Shown in pieces: positions 1 to 10,609 of a DNA stretch of 64,000 nucleotides (position 1 is its first letter; each line of letters starts with the position of its first letter). The DNA comes from Sinotaia quadrata (taxonomy: Eukaryota > Mollusca > Gastropoda > Architaenioglossa > Viviparidae). The DNA is taken from assembly GCA_028829895.1 (NCBI GenBank), contig CM054181.1, positions 10,932,501 to 10,996,500 on the forward strand, written 5' to 3'. Below the pieces are notes generated by a model that ran no database searches, was not told the DNA's origin, and worked only from the letters and a program-made list of their open reading frames with translations. The position numbers and the translations under genes were made by a program.

Positions 1-178
1 AAAATGCGTAACAGCAATCAGAAGTCTATGTAGAAAGTAGTTCTTTAACTAGAATGTTACTTACCTCCCTTGTTTAACACTTCTGTATCGACGTTGAGCG
101 GTGTACGTCACGTACAGAAGGTCAAAGTGGAAGTTGAATAATCATTTGGATTCCGATTATTTTTTTTTTTCGTTTTAG
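1..178 (+). other. Intron tail of an upstream gene entering from the left edge
   Basis: This stretch has no open frame. It ends in a long T-rich tract followed by cgttttag, a good splice acceptor, directly before a short coding-like exon. I read it as the 3' end of an intron whose donor lies outside the window. Confidence 0.45.
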
Positions 179-272
179 CCTGCTTTGGAGGGTCATAACT
201 GAATTAAATGAGTGGGAGTCCGATGACCCAGACGCAAACATCATAAATCACATAAACGAGGTGCTGATCTGA
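179..272 (+). CDS. Last coding exon of an unidentified plus-strand gene (partial)
   Basis: After the acceptor at 177-178, one base completes a split codon and 30 codons follow to a TGA at 270-272. The peptide begins LLWRVITELNEWES and ends in INEVLI. It is acidic and helix-like with no cysteine, unlike the low-complexity read-through seen elsewhere. A polyadenylation signal lies 68 bases past the stop, as expected of a terminal exon. I do not recognise the protein, and the rest of the gene lies left of the window. Support is the acceptor, the open frame and the poly(A) signal together; each alone would be weak at this length. Confidence 0.45.
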
Positions 273-339
273 GCGATTTGTCTTTAAGTCTGGGACAGGT
301 GCAGGTTGGTTCTGTCACAAGCACACACCTCGGTTTTGA

Positions 340-345
340 AATAAA
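340..345 (+). terminator. AATAAA polyadenylation signal of the left-edge gene
   Basis: A canonical AATAAA stands 68 bases after the stop codon at 272, consistent with a short 3' UTR ending near 360-370. Confidence 0.4.
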
Positions 346-867
346 TCACCTTGGACAAGTGTTCCTGATAATTAAGTAATACCCCGAACAATGTCTTTCA
401 CATGAGTGTGATATATGGGTGAAAAATGAATCAGGCATGTGGGTGGAAATAAGTGAGAGACTAAGGAAGACGAGTGAAAGGCTATAGTCTACCCGACAAC
501 ATACTGTGGCACTGCACCTAGGCAGCGCTATTTATATTCATCAGCTAAGTGACGAAGTTAGCGTCATATCGACAGTGATGAAAATAAAATGATTGCACTT
601 TGACACGGTGCATAGTTTGAACCGCATTTGTACGTAGGCCTTATAGTCTTCCCACAACGATTGATCTGACCTTACAGTCACTCGGGGAGCAAAGACTGAG
701 TTGTCTGTCTTGAAGACAAGGAACATTTTTATGTTTATAGATTACCAAGAGTGGATTAATGAATTCTCTGTGTTTTTAAAACAGTTATATATAAATTACT
801 ATATACAATGAGAATGTTTAGCTAAGGATAAAAGATATATAGTTGGCGTTAACTCGACAACTGAACA
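346..867. other. AT-rich intergenic DNA, nothing recognised
   Basis: There is no repeat array, and the only open frame is a 61-codon minus-strand one (541-726) without domain signal. Confidence 0.5.
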
Positions 868-1155
868 GTGATTACCAGCTGTCAGGAATCAGGCAATTCT
901 CACTAATCAAAATCAGTCAATGCATAAAGTCTAGTACTAATAATTTGTTGACCGTCACGTGATTACCAGCTGTCAGGAATCAGGCAATTCTCACTAATCA
1001 AAATCAGTCAATGCAAAAGTCTAGTACTAATAATTTATTGACCGTCACGTGATTACCAGCTGTAGTAGTCAGGCAATTCTCACTAATCAAAATCAGTCAA
1101 TGCAAAAGTCTAGTACTAATAATTTGTTGACCGTCACGTGATTATCAGCTGACAG
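868..1155. repeat. About 90-bp tandem repeat, 3.2 copies, with paired E-boxes
   Basis: Copies start at 868, 959, 1049 and 1138 (last one partial). CACGTG sits at 956, 1046 and 1135 and CAGCTG at 876, 967, 1057 and 1146, about 5 bases apart where paired. Copies are more than 90% identical by eye. Confidence 0.85.
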
Positions 1156-1276
1156 TTCCAACTAACTAAATTAATCATATTTGAACTTAGCCAATCAGTG
1201 AGAACATCCCCAAACCCATGGTCTGTGTTTGTGGAAAAGTTTGCGGAAGACTGTTAAAATATTTTCTGAATGAAAG

Positions 1277-1400
1277 CCAGGAGGCATAAGCACATGGCTT
1301 ATCAATTCACGTTGTATAGAGACAGGTGACATAAGTACATGGCTTGTCAATTCAAGTCATACACAGTCAGGTGGCACAAGTGTACAGCTTCTCAAAAAGA
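1277..1400. repeat. Degenerate 45-bp tandem repeat, about 2.7 copies
   Basis: Copies begin at 1277, 1323 and 1368 and share the core ataagNacatggctt with substitutions. 1400-2135 beyond it is AT-rich with nothing recognised. Confidence 0.6.
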
Positions 1401-2135
1401 CAATAATTATGATGGGAAGAAACGAAAATTGAATAAAGACAAGAAAAGGTGTTTGTAAGAAGTGACTATTATATTTATTTATTTACTTTACACATAAGTC
1501 AATTGTCATTAATTATATTCTAAAACTGATATTTTCAGAGACTAACTCTTTTTGTCTTGACATAAATAGAAGTAATTATCTTTTGCTACAAAAGTAAGGT
1601 CTAATCTTTATAATGCTAAATTGTATTCTTTAAATTATTTATTTAATTAAATAATTTAATCATATTCTTATAACGTTGAACCCATTTAAGTCTTTTATAT
1701 TTTTAGTCTGTCCATAGATTAGATTAATTTTAGATGTTAGGTTAGGAGGTTATGGACAAAGGTCACACAGCTAATAGTGCATGTTTCTTCTGAAAGCTTT
1801 ACTCTTTGAATTCTTTCACCAAATACTTTTAATTCTGTCTTCTCGAACAACTCATATCGTAGCTATATTATTGGTGTCACGTGATAAAATTTTGTAAGCA
1901 CACATTCACTCTTCAAGCTTCCATACTTATTCTTTTTAGAAAAAAGAAAACGCAAGAACAAAGTAATTTGAGTGCGATGAAGTATGTGAGATTCCTCACA
2001 ATCAGAAAATATTTTAGCCTTAAAAAATATTGAACCTCCACAATCACACTACTTGGCCCCAAAGCTTAAAATAAAAATTTATTCTTTGACATTATGTCAA
2101 ATACTGTAGTTCAAAGTTACTCCTGTCTATTCAGT

Positions 2136-2474
2136 GTCTCTCAATTCCTCTCTCTCTTACTTTCCTTCCCTCTGTTTCCCTCTCTCTCTCATTCACTCCT
2201 CCTCTCTCTTACTCTCCTTCCCTCTCTCTCTCCTTCACCACTCTCTCTTACTCCCCTCCTCCCTCTGTCCACACTCTCTCTTACTCTCGCCCCCCCCTCT
2301 GTCCCCCTCTCTCTTACTCTCCCCTCCCTCTCTCCCCACTCTCTTACTCTCCCCCTCCCTCTGCCCCCACTCTCAATCTTACTTTCTCTCCCGACCTCTC
2401 TTGTTCCCTCTCTCCCTCTCTGCTCTTGTCTCTTCATCTCCGTGTCACGTGTTGAGAGTGAATCTCACCTCTCA
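2136..2474. repeat. Long polypyrimidine (CT-rich) tract
   Basis: About 340 bases of almost pure C and T on the plus strand (CTCTCT, CCCTCC and CTTACT mixtures). It creates spurious Ser/Leu/Pro-rich frames. 2475-3000 holds nothing recognised. Confidence 0.85.
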
Positions 2475-3007
2475 CTCCCATTTCGTGAGCGATTGAAACT
2501 GGGCGTGGCTAAAATAATGACTGTTCAATGCAAAAAAGAAAAAAAAAGAATAATAATATTAAAAATAGATTATTCAAATGTCTTCTGTATGAGACATTTG
2601 CTATCGTAAGCTAGAAATAAACACTTAGCGACAACACATCAAGATAAAGTTGTTCATTCACCACGTGAGCCACTAAAATTAGCAGTCTAGACGTTCAGCT
2701 CTATTATTTATCATTTCTGTCACTACATGCGGACTTCACTGGAAGTAATAACTTGTTTTTTTATGCAGGTAATATAATTTTGAATAGAAATATTGTATAG
2801 TAACTACCATATTACCAACTGTAAACGTGCAATTAAAAAGTCACTTTTCTTTTAATAAACCTTAGCAGTCGCAAAGCCTATCAAAGATTTAAAATAAATG
2901 ATCTTCTAGATTTTAGATAATTTGGTTATAATTTATCGCAATCGTTTGTAGTTAATTTTAGGTTGCGCAGTAGAGTGTATAGGTAACTGATCTTCTGACC
3001 AAGACAT

Positions 3008-3364
3008 ATGCGTTCTTCACTCTTCTTTACTGTCTTTTTCTGTGGCCTGGTAAAGCACCCGATGACTTCAGATTCCAGTCTATCGATCGACGACATGCAG
3101 ACTCAAAGACGTTGCATGATGGCTCAGCGACCTGCTTTAATGTCGCAAAGACCTTGTACAATGGCTCAACAAACTGCCATGATGGCTCAGCGACCTGCTT
3201 TAATGTCGCAAAGACCTTGTACAATGGTTCAACAAATTGCCATGATGGCTCAGCGACCTGCTTTAATGTCGCAAAGACCTTGTACAATGGCTCAACAAAC
3301 TACCATGATGGCTCAGCGACCTCCTCCCTTATACACTTTTCCTAAGAGTTTCAGAAGGCTCTAG
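3008..3364 (+). other. Possible small repetitive ORF over a 63-bp minisatellite
   Basis: An ATG at 3008 opens a 118-codon frame. The N-terminus is hydrophobic (MRSSLFFTVFFCGLV) and is followed by 21-residue repeats rich in Met, Gln, Arg and Pro. The same DNA is open in another plus frame and on the minus strand, which points to a repeat with few stops rather than selection on protein. The hydrophobic start and in-phase 63-bp unit leave a small chance of a short secreted repetitive protein. No splice or promoter evidence was found. Confidence 0.15.
3116..3325. repeat. 63-bp minisatellite, 3.3 copies
   Basis: Units start at 3116, 3179, 3242 and 3305, each beginning atgatggctcagcgacct, with very few differences. 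The sequence 3331-3950 after it is AT-rich with nothing recognised. Confidence 0.9.
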
Positions 3365-4229
3365 AAGCTTTGCACCTTGTGAATTTAATTCACTGATACG
3401 CGTGCTTTTTCTGCACGCTTCTCACTAGCTAAGGCAAAATCTACTGCGCGTTAGCTAATATTTCCTATTTGGCTCGTAAACAAGCGTCATTCATGTATAT
3501 ACATTTATGAATACTCTGCATTCATCCAATATATATATGCATGAAATGATACATGCACTATGTCTACAAACGACTATCTGGGCTAAGTGAAATTTGGTGA
3601 ACAATTTTAAAAGTTACATATTTATACATGCGACAGCGCATACGTACACTGTCAACATTTGTGACATAGGATTACTTACTTTAGTCAGTTAGCGGTCTGT
3701 GTAGACCGTGAAATAAAATATAATTTTGGCTCCATGCTTTTCCCGTGACATTATACAACATGTTTCAGTTTAAACTTAGATGTTTCAATAAAAACACAAC
3801 AGACTCATTGCAACTTTCATGTAAAACGTATATTCTAGTTAACTCAAGCTTGTTTAAAGGAAAACAACAAACGCGAGTTTAAAGAGAGAAATATTCGATT
3901 TGAAACATCACTTTCAATTTTATATTTTAGTTAAGACAGAACACCAAAAAGTGGACGTCATTACTACACTAGTTACCAAGGTGGACATTACTGTGATAGT
4001 GGGCATCTATAAGACAAATATTACTTAGATAGAAGGCATCTGTAAGCTAATTAACATCTCTAGAGGGCAGGTAGAGAGGGCATTTCTAAGACACGGCAGG
4101 TAGAGAGGGCATTTCTAAGATAGAGATCATCTCTTAAATGGAGGACAACTTTAAGACAGGGGCAAGTAATTTGGACGTCTAAGAAAGAGGACAGGTATAG
4201 GGCATCACTAAAAAAGAAGGCTGGTATAG

Positions 4230-4730
4230 AAGGGAATCTCTAAGACAGAGGGCATTACTAAGATAGAATTCATCTCTAAGATAGAGGGCATTACTAAGAT
4301 AAAATTCATCTCTAAGACAGAGGGCATTATTAAGATAGAATTCATCTATAAGACAGAGGGCATTAGTAAGATTGAATTCATCTATAAGACAGAGGGCATT
4401 AGTAAGATAGAATTCATCTATAAGACAGAGGGCATTAGTGAGAATTCATCTATAAGACGGAATTCATCTATAAGACAGAGGGCATTATTAAGATAGAATT
4501 CATCTATAAGACAGAGGGCATTAGTAAGATAGAATTCATCTATAAGACAGAATTCATCTATAAGACAGAGGGCATTATTAAGATAGAATTCATCTATAAG
4601 ACAGAGGGCATTAGTAAGATAGAATTCATCTATAAGACAGAGGGCATTATTAAGATAGAATTCATCTATAAGACAGAGGGCATTACTAAGATAGAATTCA
4701 TCTGTAAGACAGAGGACATTAGAGGTAGAG
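4230..4730. repeat. 36-bp higher-order block with an EcoRI-like site per unit
   Basis: About 13 units carrying agaattcatctataagac and agagggcatta. Some copies are shortened or carry a duplicated gaattcatctataagac module. Confidence 0.85.
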
Positions 4731-5449
4731 AACATTACTAATACAGAACATTTAACAACATATAAGATTATAAGACTAATGGAACAGTCAAACAGAGGCC
4801 TTTACTAATATAAGGGACATAAATAAGGACATTACTAAGATATCAGATATATTAAGATAGAACATTACTAAGAAATGGGATATTACTAAGATTAACCATT
4901 ACAAAGGGACGTTCTAAGAAAGGACATAGTTAAGATATAGTACATTACTAAGATAAAGGATCTTACAATGACATGGGACATTACTACAATAAAGGACCTT
5001 ATTAAGATATAGGACATTACTCATATTACGGATAATACAGAAAGTATTATTTCAGAAAGGAGACTAGTTAGATAGTGGGTATTACTATAATAGAGAATAT
5101 TGCTGTAATAGAAGACATCACTAAACAAGATACACTATTTAGATACAGGACATTACTAAGAGAGGGGCGGGCGTGACTAAATTAGAGGATATCACTAACA
5201 GAGGGTACAATATTTATCAGAGTACAGTACTAAGGCATTTTTGAAATAGAAGCCACTACTTCTTCATCACTACATAGGATACCTATTAAGGAATTAGGAT
5301 ATTACCAAAATGGGTAAAAGACATTAGTAAGATAGGGGATGTTACTAAATTAAAGGACATTACTATGATATGGAATGTTACTAAATTATAGGGCGTTACT
5401 ACTAAAAGGGTTAATAAATTAAAGGACATTGCTAAGATAAGGGACGTTG

Positions 5450-5880
5450 CTATTTTAGAGGATATTATTAAGATATGGGGCTTTACTAAATCAGAGGACA
5501 TTGATAAGATTTGGGGCTTTACTAAACCAGAGGACATTGCTAAGATATGGGGCTTTACTAAATCAGAGGATATTACTAAGATATGGGGCTTTACTAAATC
5601 AGAGGATATTACTAAGATATGGGGCTTTACTATATCAGAGGATATTACTAAGATATGGGGCTTTACTAAATCAGAGGACATTACTAAGATATGGGACTTT
5701 ACTAAATCAGAGGATATTACTAAGATATGGGGCTTTACTATATCAGAGGATATTATTAAGGTATGGTGCTTTACTAAATCAAATGACATTGCTAAAATAT
5801 GGGGCCTTGCTAAACCAGAGGACATTTCTAAGATATGTGGCTTTACTAAATCAGAGAATATTACTAAGATAGAGTACAAA
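5450..5880. repeat. 36-bp higher-order block, second type
   Basis: About 11 units of ggggctttactaaatcagag followed by a gatattactaagatat-like half. They are open in frames on both strands because the period is a multiple of three. Confidence 0.85.
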
Positions 5881-6009
5881 ATGTATCTGGGTATATTACT
5901 TAGGTAGAGAGTACATTTCTAAAACAGGATATATTGCTATAGCAGAGAACAGTTCAAAGATGTGCAAAACTACGAAGATAATGGGCAGTACTATTAACGA
6001 AGCCCAACG

Positions 6010-6420
6010 CATTACTAATATGTATAGAGAACATTACAAAGATATGTAAGACAATAAAGACACTGGACATTACTATGAAAAAACCTAAAACATTACTAAT
6101 TTGTATAGAGAACATTACAAAGATATGTAAGACAATAAAGACACTGGACATTACTATGAAAAAACCTAAAACATTACTAATATGTATAGAGAACATTACA
6201 AAGATATGTAAGACAATAAAGACACTGGACATTACTATGAAAAACCTAAAACATTACTAATTTGTATAGAGAACATTACAAAGATATGTAAGACAATAAA
6301 GACACTGGACATTACTATGAAAAGCCTAAAACATTACTAATTTGTATAGAGAACATTACAAAGATATGCAAGACAATAAAGACACTGGTCATTACTATGA
6401 AAAAACCTATAACAATACTA
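6010..6420. repeat. 81-bp higher-order block, about 5 copies
   Basis: The unit contains gaacattacaaagatatg, agacaataaagacactgg and acattactatgaaaaaacc. It looks like an amplified multiple of the short ancestral unit. Confidence 0.85.
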
Positions 6421-7149
6421 ATCTGGATAGAGTACAATACAAAGGTGTCAAAACTACAAAGATAATGGACATTATTTAATAGCAAATCCTAAAACATACT
6501 AATTTGGGTAGTAGGCATTACAATGATATGCGAAATTACAAAGATAATGGACATTGCTATACTAATTAGAGTAAAAGATATTACAAAAAATGAGAGATCA
6601 CAAAGACAGTACTCATCATAAGAACAACCGATATAATAAAATTAATACGAGTCTATTAAGAAATATGACATAATTAAAATAGGGAACATTTGTGGTAAGG
6701 GACATTGCTAAAATAAAGGATAATACTAAACATATTTGCAAACTCTATTAAGAAGGATAACTTTACAAGAATATAAGACATTACAAAGAAAATAAGCATT
6801 AATAAGAAAAACCCTAAATATTACTAAGAATGGAGAAATTACGAAGATAACAGATATTACAAAGACAAGGACATATATTCAAAGATAATATATATTGCCG
6901 AGAAGGAAAACAAACATTACTCAAATAGGAGACATTACACAAATAATGGACATTACAATGATAATGGAAATTATTGAGAAAGGAAAACAAACATTGCTGG
7001 GATAAGAGACATAATAAAGATAATAAACAGTGTTTAATAATTGGGGTATAACAAAAATATGATTCCTTGCAAAATCAAATATGTTCTTCATAAACGAAAT
7101 CAGACGTTATTAACATCTAGACCTTCCAAACATGGCGTCCTTTTGTAAA

Positions 7150-7450
7150 ACAGGAATATTACAAAGATAGAAGAGTTTATTAAGATAGACATATTACAAA
7201 ATGGAAGGGTTTATTAAGTAGAAATATTACAAAGATGGAAGGGTTTATTAAGTAGAAATATTACAAAGATGGAAGGGTTTATTAAGGTAGAAATATTACA
7301 AAGATGGAAGGGTTTATTAAGGTAGAAATATTACAAAGATGGAAGGGTTTATTAAGGTAGAAATATTACAAAGATGGAAGGGTTTATTAAGGTAGAAATA
7401 TTACAAAGATGGAAGAATTTATTAAGAAAGAAATATTACAAAGATGGTAT
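7150..7450. repeat. 35-bp higher-order block, about 8 copies
   Basis: Near-identical units of aaatattacaaagatggaag followed by ggtttattaaggtag. This block ends about 180 bases before the TATA box of AVIT-like gene 1. Confidence 0.85.
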
Positions 7451-7628
7451 ACTTTACTAAAATAGGGGCCTGACAACGATTGTAGACTTTATTAAAATGG
7501 GGGCCTGAAGGGGCGGAGCAACATGTCACGGTGCAACCGCAGCCCAATGGTTTCCCTTAGTTTAGATGTAAACACAGTCGGCACCCCTTCACCTCATTTC
7601 CGCACCTGTTTGGCCCTGAACGCGTGCC

Positions 7629-7635
7629 TATAAAG
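7629..7635 (+). promoter_or_regulatory. TATA box of AVIT-like gene 1
   Basis: TATAAAG stands 131 bases upstream of the ATG at 7760, within a GC-richer non-repetitive segment (about 7490-7759) between the satellite and the gene. Transcription would start near 7655-7665, giving a 5' UTR of about 100 bases. Confidence 0.55.
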
Positions 7636-7759
7636 AGGGAGAGTGAGATACAAACTCAAGGAACTGACGTTCTAACTCCAGTATCGTCATTATCAGACTT
7701 CAGACTTTAGAGGACTAGCACCGAGACTTCGCAAAAATTGAATAACTGTCAATATCAAC

Positions 7760-7822
7760 ATGCAGTCGTCCATAATTTATTTGTCAATTGTTGCCTTCGT
7801 CTTGGGATTGGCAAGCTCTCAG
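7760..7822 (+). CDS. AVIT-like (astakine/prokineticin-like) gene 1, exon 1: signal peptide
   Basis: The ATG at 7760 encodes 21 residues, MQSSIIYLSIVAFVLGLASS plus Gln: a short polar start, a hydrophobic core and a small-residue end, typical of a signal peptide. The exon ends in CAG with donor GTAGGC at 7823, phase 0. Reading past the donor meets a stop after three more codons, so splicing is required. The exon joins exon 2 at 10078 after a 2255-bp intron, so secretion signal and mature domain are on separate exons. The last 24 coding bases and the donor are repeated three more times just downstream. Confidence 0.8.
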
Positions 7823-8090
7823 GTAGGCCGTTAAAACTTGATCACTTTAATTTCATTTACTCTATTATTTGTCTTGGGATTGGCAAGCTCACAGATAGGC
7901 CGTTAGAACATGATGATTTTGATTTCATTTACTCTATTTAGTCTATTATATGTCTTGGGATCGGCAAGCTCACAGGTAGGCCGTTAAAACTTGATCATTT
8001 TGATTTCATTTATTTTATGTCTTGGGATCGGCAAGCTCACAGTTAGGCCGTTAAAACTTGATCATTTTGATTTCATTTATTGTAATATAC
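7799..8090 (+). repeat. Tandem amplification of the exon 1 end and splice donor of gene 1
   Basis: Four copies of the 24-base exon end plus the first intron bases start at 7799 (the real exon), 7871, 7952 and 8019. The dinucleotide at the donor position is GT in copy 1 (7823), AT in copy 2 (7895), GT in copy 3 (7976) and TT in copy 4 (8043). Downstream sequence (ccgttaaaacttgatca, tgatttcattta) is shared, so each unit spans exon and intron. Confidence 0.9.
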
Positions 8091-8095
8091 GTACT

Positions 8096-8280
8096 TTGAC
8101 GTCCGTGTAATGATGTGGGTCTTCATTATTATAATTACGTCCGTGTAATTATGTGGGTCTTGCATTATAATTACGTCCGTCTAATTATGTGGGTCTTGCA
8201 TTATAATTACGTCCGTCTAATTATGTGGGTCTTGCATTATAATTACGTCCGTCTAATTATGTGGGTCTTGCATTAAAAGT
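8096..8280. repeat. 36-bp minisatellite in intron 1 of gene 1
   Basis: About 5 copies of a unit containing acgtccgtctaattatgtgg and gtcttgcattata. Confidence 0.85.
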
Positions 8281-8454
8281 TTAGCTAAGCACATCAACAA
8301 AGCTCATTACGATTAGGGTTGCGGGGAATAAAACAATGCATTATGCAACTGCAAAATGATGTACACAATAATTTCTTGCACAATCACGTCAAATAATGCA
8401 AGGGATATGACGAAAATTTTGTAAGTGGAGAAGAGATATTTAAAAACCTATTAG

Positions 8455-8795
8455 GGCCAATACTTGACTTCTTAAAAATACTTTCTTACAGAACTATTTA
8501 AATATCTATTAGGGTTAATACTTGACTTCTTAGAAAATACTTTCCTACAGAACTATTTAAATAACTACTAGTGTCAATTTTTATACTTGACTTTTAAGAA
8601 AATACTTTCCTATAGAACTATTTAAATAACTACTAGCGTCAATACTTGACTTTTAAGAAAATACTTTCCTACAGAACTATTTAAATAACTACTAGCGTCA
8701 AATCTTGACTTTTAAGAAAATACTTTCCTACAGAACTATTTAAATATCTATTAGGTCAATACTTAGAAAATACTTTCTTACAGAAATTCACCCAG
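8455..8795. repeat. About 59-bp tandem repeat in intron 1 of gene 1
   Basis: Five to six copies carrying acagaactatttaaataact and gaaaatactttccta. Confidence 0.85.
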
Positions 8796-9035
8796 TGAAG
8801 TTAGTTTTTCAGTTAGACTTAATGATATGGCTGGTTTTAATGAAAATATACAGGTAAATTAAAAGTTGAGACAAAACTGATAAAATGAAACAAGCGAAGT
8901 ATCCATTAGTTAATGCTTGTGTGAAAAGAGGACAAAATAATTGTTAATACTAATTAGTTGAATAAAATTAGCACTCATCAGGACTCATTTAGCAACGCCA
9001 AAAATTGTGTAGATGAAAAATTCTATTAGTGTTTC

Positions 9036-9165
9036 ATTATTATTATTAGTAGTAGTAGTAGCAGTGAAAGTAGTAGTAGTAGCAGTGAAAGTAGTAGGAG
9101 TAGCAGTAGAGGTAGTAGTATAATAATAATAAAAATCATTATTATTATCATTACTGTTACTATTA
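9036..9165. repeat. Trinucleotide-rich tract (AGT/ATT)
   Basis: Runs of att, agt and agc triplets with the motif agtagcagtgaaagtagtag repeated. It lies in intron 1 of gene 1. The rest of the intron (9170-9750 and 9802-10077) shows nothing further except a 65-codon minus-strand frame without domain signal. Confidence 0.75.
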
Positions 9166-9750
9166 GTATGACCATAAATTTACGAAATAAGAAATTAGCA
9201 AGTCCTCATTTGTTAAGTAATTTTTTTTGTGGTCCTATAAACATAGGTCTAATATGTGAGACACCTAATGTGTTCATGACCCCTAAGGTCACTGTTGGTG
9301 ACGTCAAACCCTGCGAATATCTGAAAAATTTAACTCACGAAGCATTAAGGATCATATATGACGAGTAAAATCAGAGACTGATAATAAATGTAAACTAATT
9401 ACATTAACAATGTAATATTGTGTCAGGCATTCCATTATTCGTGCAAAGAAGACAGAAACGTCAACATTTTTAATATCATCCAGCTTGGCATAGATGTTTT
9501 GGATCAATGGTATAATATCCGACAGACGGTTAAGATGTGTAGTAAACATGTGTCGGCAGTGTCGATTTGAATTGAGACTGAACTAGCACAGTACTAAGGA
9601 AAAGTAAATTAATTTTTTTTAAAATTAATTTTGTCGGAATTGAAGTTTGAAGAGTGTTACAATACACCGTAAAAGAGCACATGAAAGGACGTAAAAATGA
9701 ATGTCATTTCGACGTTCACTACATTATACTACATTTGGAAATAAAAAATC

Positions 9751-9752
<2 letters not shown>

Positions 9753-9801
<49 letters not shown>
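9753..9801. repeat. (CA)n microsatellite
   Basis: About 24 uninterrupted CA units in intron 1 of gene 1. Confidence 0.95.
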
Positions 9802-9805
<4 letters not shown>

Positions 9806-10077
9806 GTGGTGGCCAACGTTCAACCAATACAGCCCCTAATTCTCGTGCAGTCTTGGGCTTTTATGTAGACTTAGTTTTCTAATGGACGTTGACCGCCTCT
9901 TTGCGTCACAAGACTTTGCCTTGGTCATATTTTTATTCTGTCTTTGGTGTTGAACAGGAACAATATTACTAAAAGTGGAAGTAGTTTTATTTTCTTTGTC
10001 ACCCAAAAGTGTCAACGGAAGAATTTCCTCTCAATGGATCGATTTTAATTTTGAATTTATAAATATTTATATTTCAG

Positions 10078-10359
10078 AACATTATCGAAAAGAACTGCGA
10101 CCCCAACCCCGCCAAACGCTTCGATGAATGTCCGGCTGGCTATTGCTGCGTGCGTGACGAGTACATGCCGACGTACGTCTACTGCAAGAAGATTGGCAAG
10201 CTGAACGACAACTGCACTACTAGGGAATCCGAGTCCGAGTGTCCGTGTGCCAACGGCCTGATCTGTCAGCCAAACATCTCTGACGCGACAATTAGATCGC
10301 TGTACGGGAAATGCGCCAACGCTACCAACACAAATGGGCACGAACGCGGCGGCAAATAA
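10078..10359 (+). CDS. AVIT-like gene 1, exon 2: ten-cysteine secreted domain
   Basis: After acceptor atttcag (to 10077) 93 codons follow to TAA at 10357, giving a 114-residue precursor with exon 1. Ten cysteines lie at precursor residues 28, 39, 44, 45, 57, 67, 76, 78, 84 and 100. The spacing C-x4-CC-x11-C-x9-C followed by CxC-x5-C is that of the AVIT fold of vertebrate prokineticins and arthropod and mollusc astakines, a colipase-like domain with five disulphides. The N-terminal AVITG that vertebrate prokineticins use for receptor activation is absent, so astakine-like is the better label. NCT, NIS and NAT are possible glycosylation sites. Astakines act as secreted cytokines on blood cells and prokineticins on G-protein-coupled receptors; which applies here is unknown, and some venom proteins also use this fold. 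Confidence 0.85.
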   Translation, partial: NIIEKNCDPNPAKRFDECPAGYCCVRDEYMPTYVYCKKIGKLNDNCTTRESESECPCANGLICQPNISDATIRSLYGKCANATNTNGHERGGK

Positions 10360-10544
10360 GCGGTGGAAGGTCAAGGTTATGATCGCTATTGGGAAGTGGA
10401 TGGGGGATGTTGAAACTGACGTCTCTATCTGTTGAGGATATGATTGAATAATTCTGCAGGAACTTGTGAACAAAACGTCAGTTTTCGTCCGAACAAAACA
10501 ACTTTACCAATTTCATAGTTGAGAATATAATTTTAGAATTTATA

Positions 10545-10589
10545 AATAAATAATGTAACTTTTGATTAAATTAACTTGTGCAAAATAAA
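10545..10589 (+). terminator. Polyadenylation signals of AVIT-like gene 1
   Basis: AATAAA occurs at 10545-10550 and again at 10584-10589, about 190 and 230 bases after the stop codon. Either could end the transcript near 10570-10610. Confidence 0.5.
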
Positions 10590-10609
10590 TAACATTTTAA
10601 TAGAAGACA

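Larger units (their letters stand above)
3960..7480. repeat. Composite satellite built from a gacattactaagata-like unit
   Basis: About 3.5 kb in which variants of attactaagata or attacaaagat recur every 15 to 20 bases. Parts are degenerate; others are homogenised into distinct higher-order units listed separately. Long open frames here (for example 5286-5879 minus and 5501-5872 plus) come from units of 36 bases and are not credible genes. Confidence 0.85.

Noticed and set aside
2094..2609. 171-codon Ser/Leu/Pro-rich frame
   Set aside because: Translation of a CT-rich tract.
4230..4730. CRISPR-like 36-base regular repeats
   Set aside because: Units are contiguous without unique spacers, and the surrounding spliced genes mark this as animal DNA.
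5286..5879. 197-codon minus-strand and 123-codon plus-strand frames
   Set aside because: Both are 12-residue repeats produced by a 36-base tandem unit that happens to lack stops; no start context, signal or splice sites.
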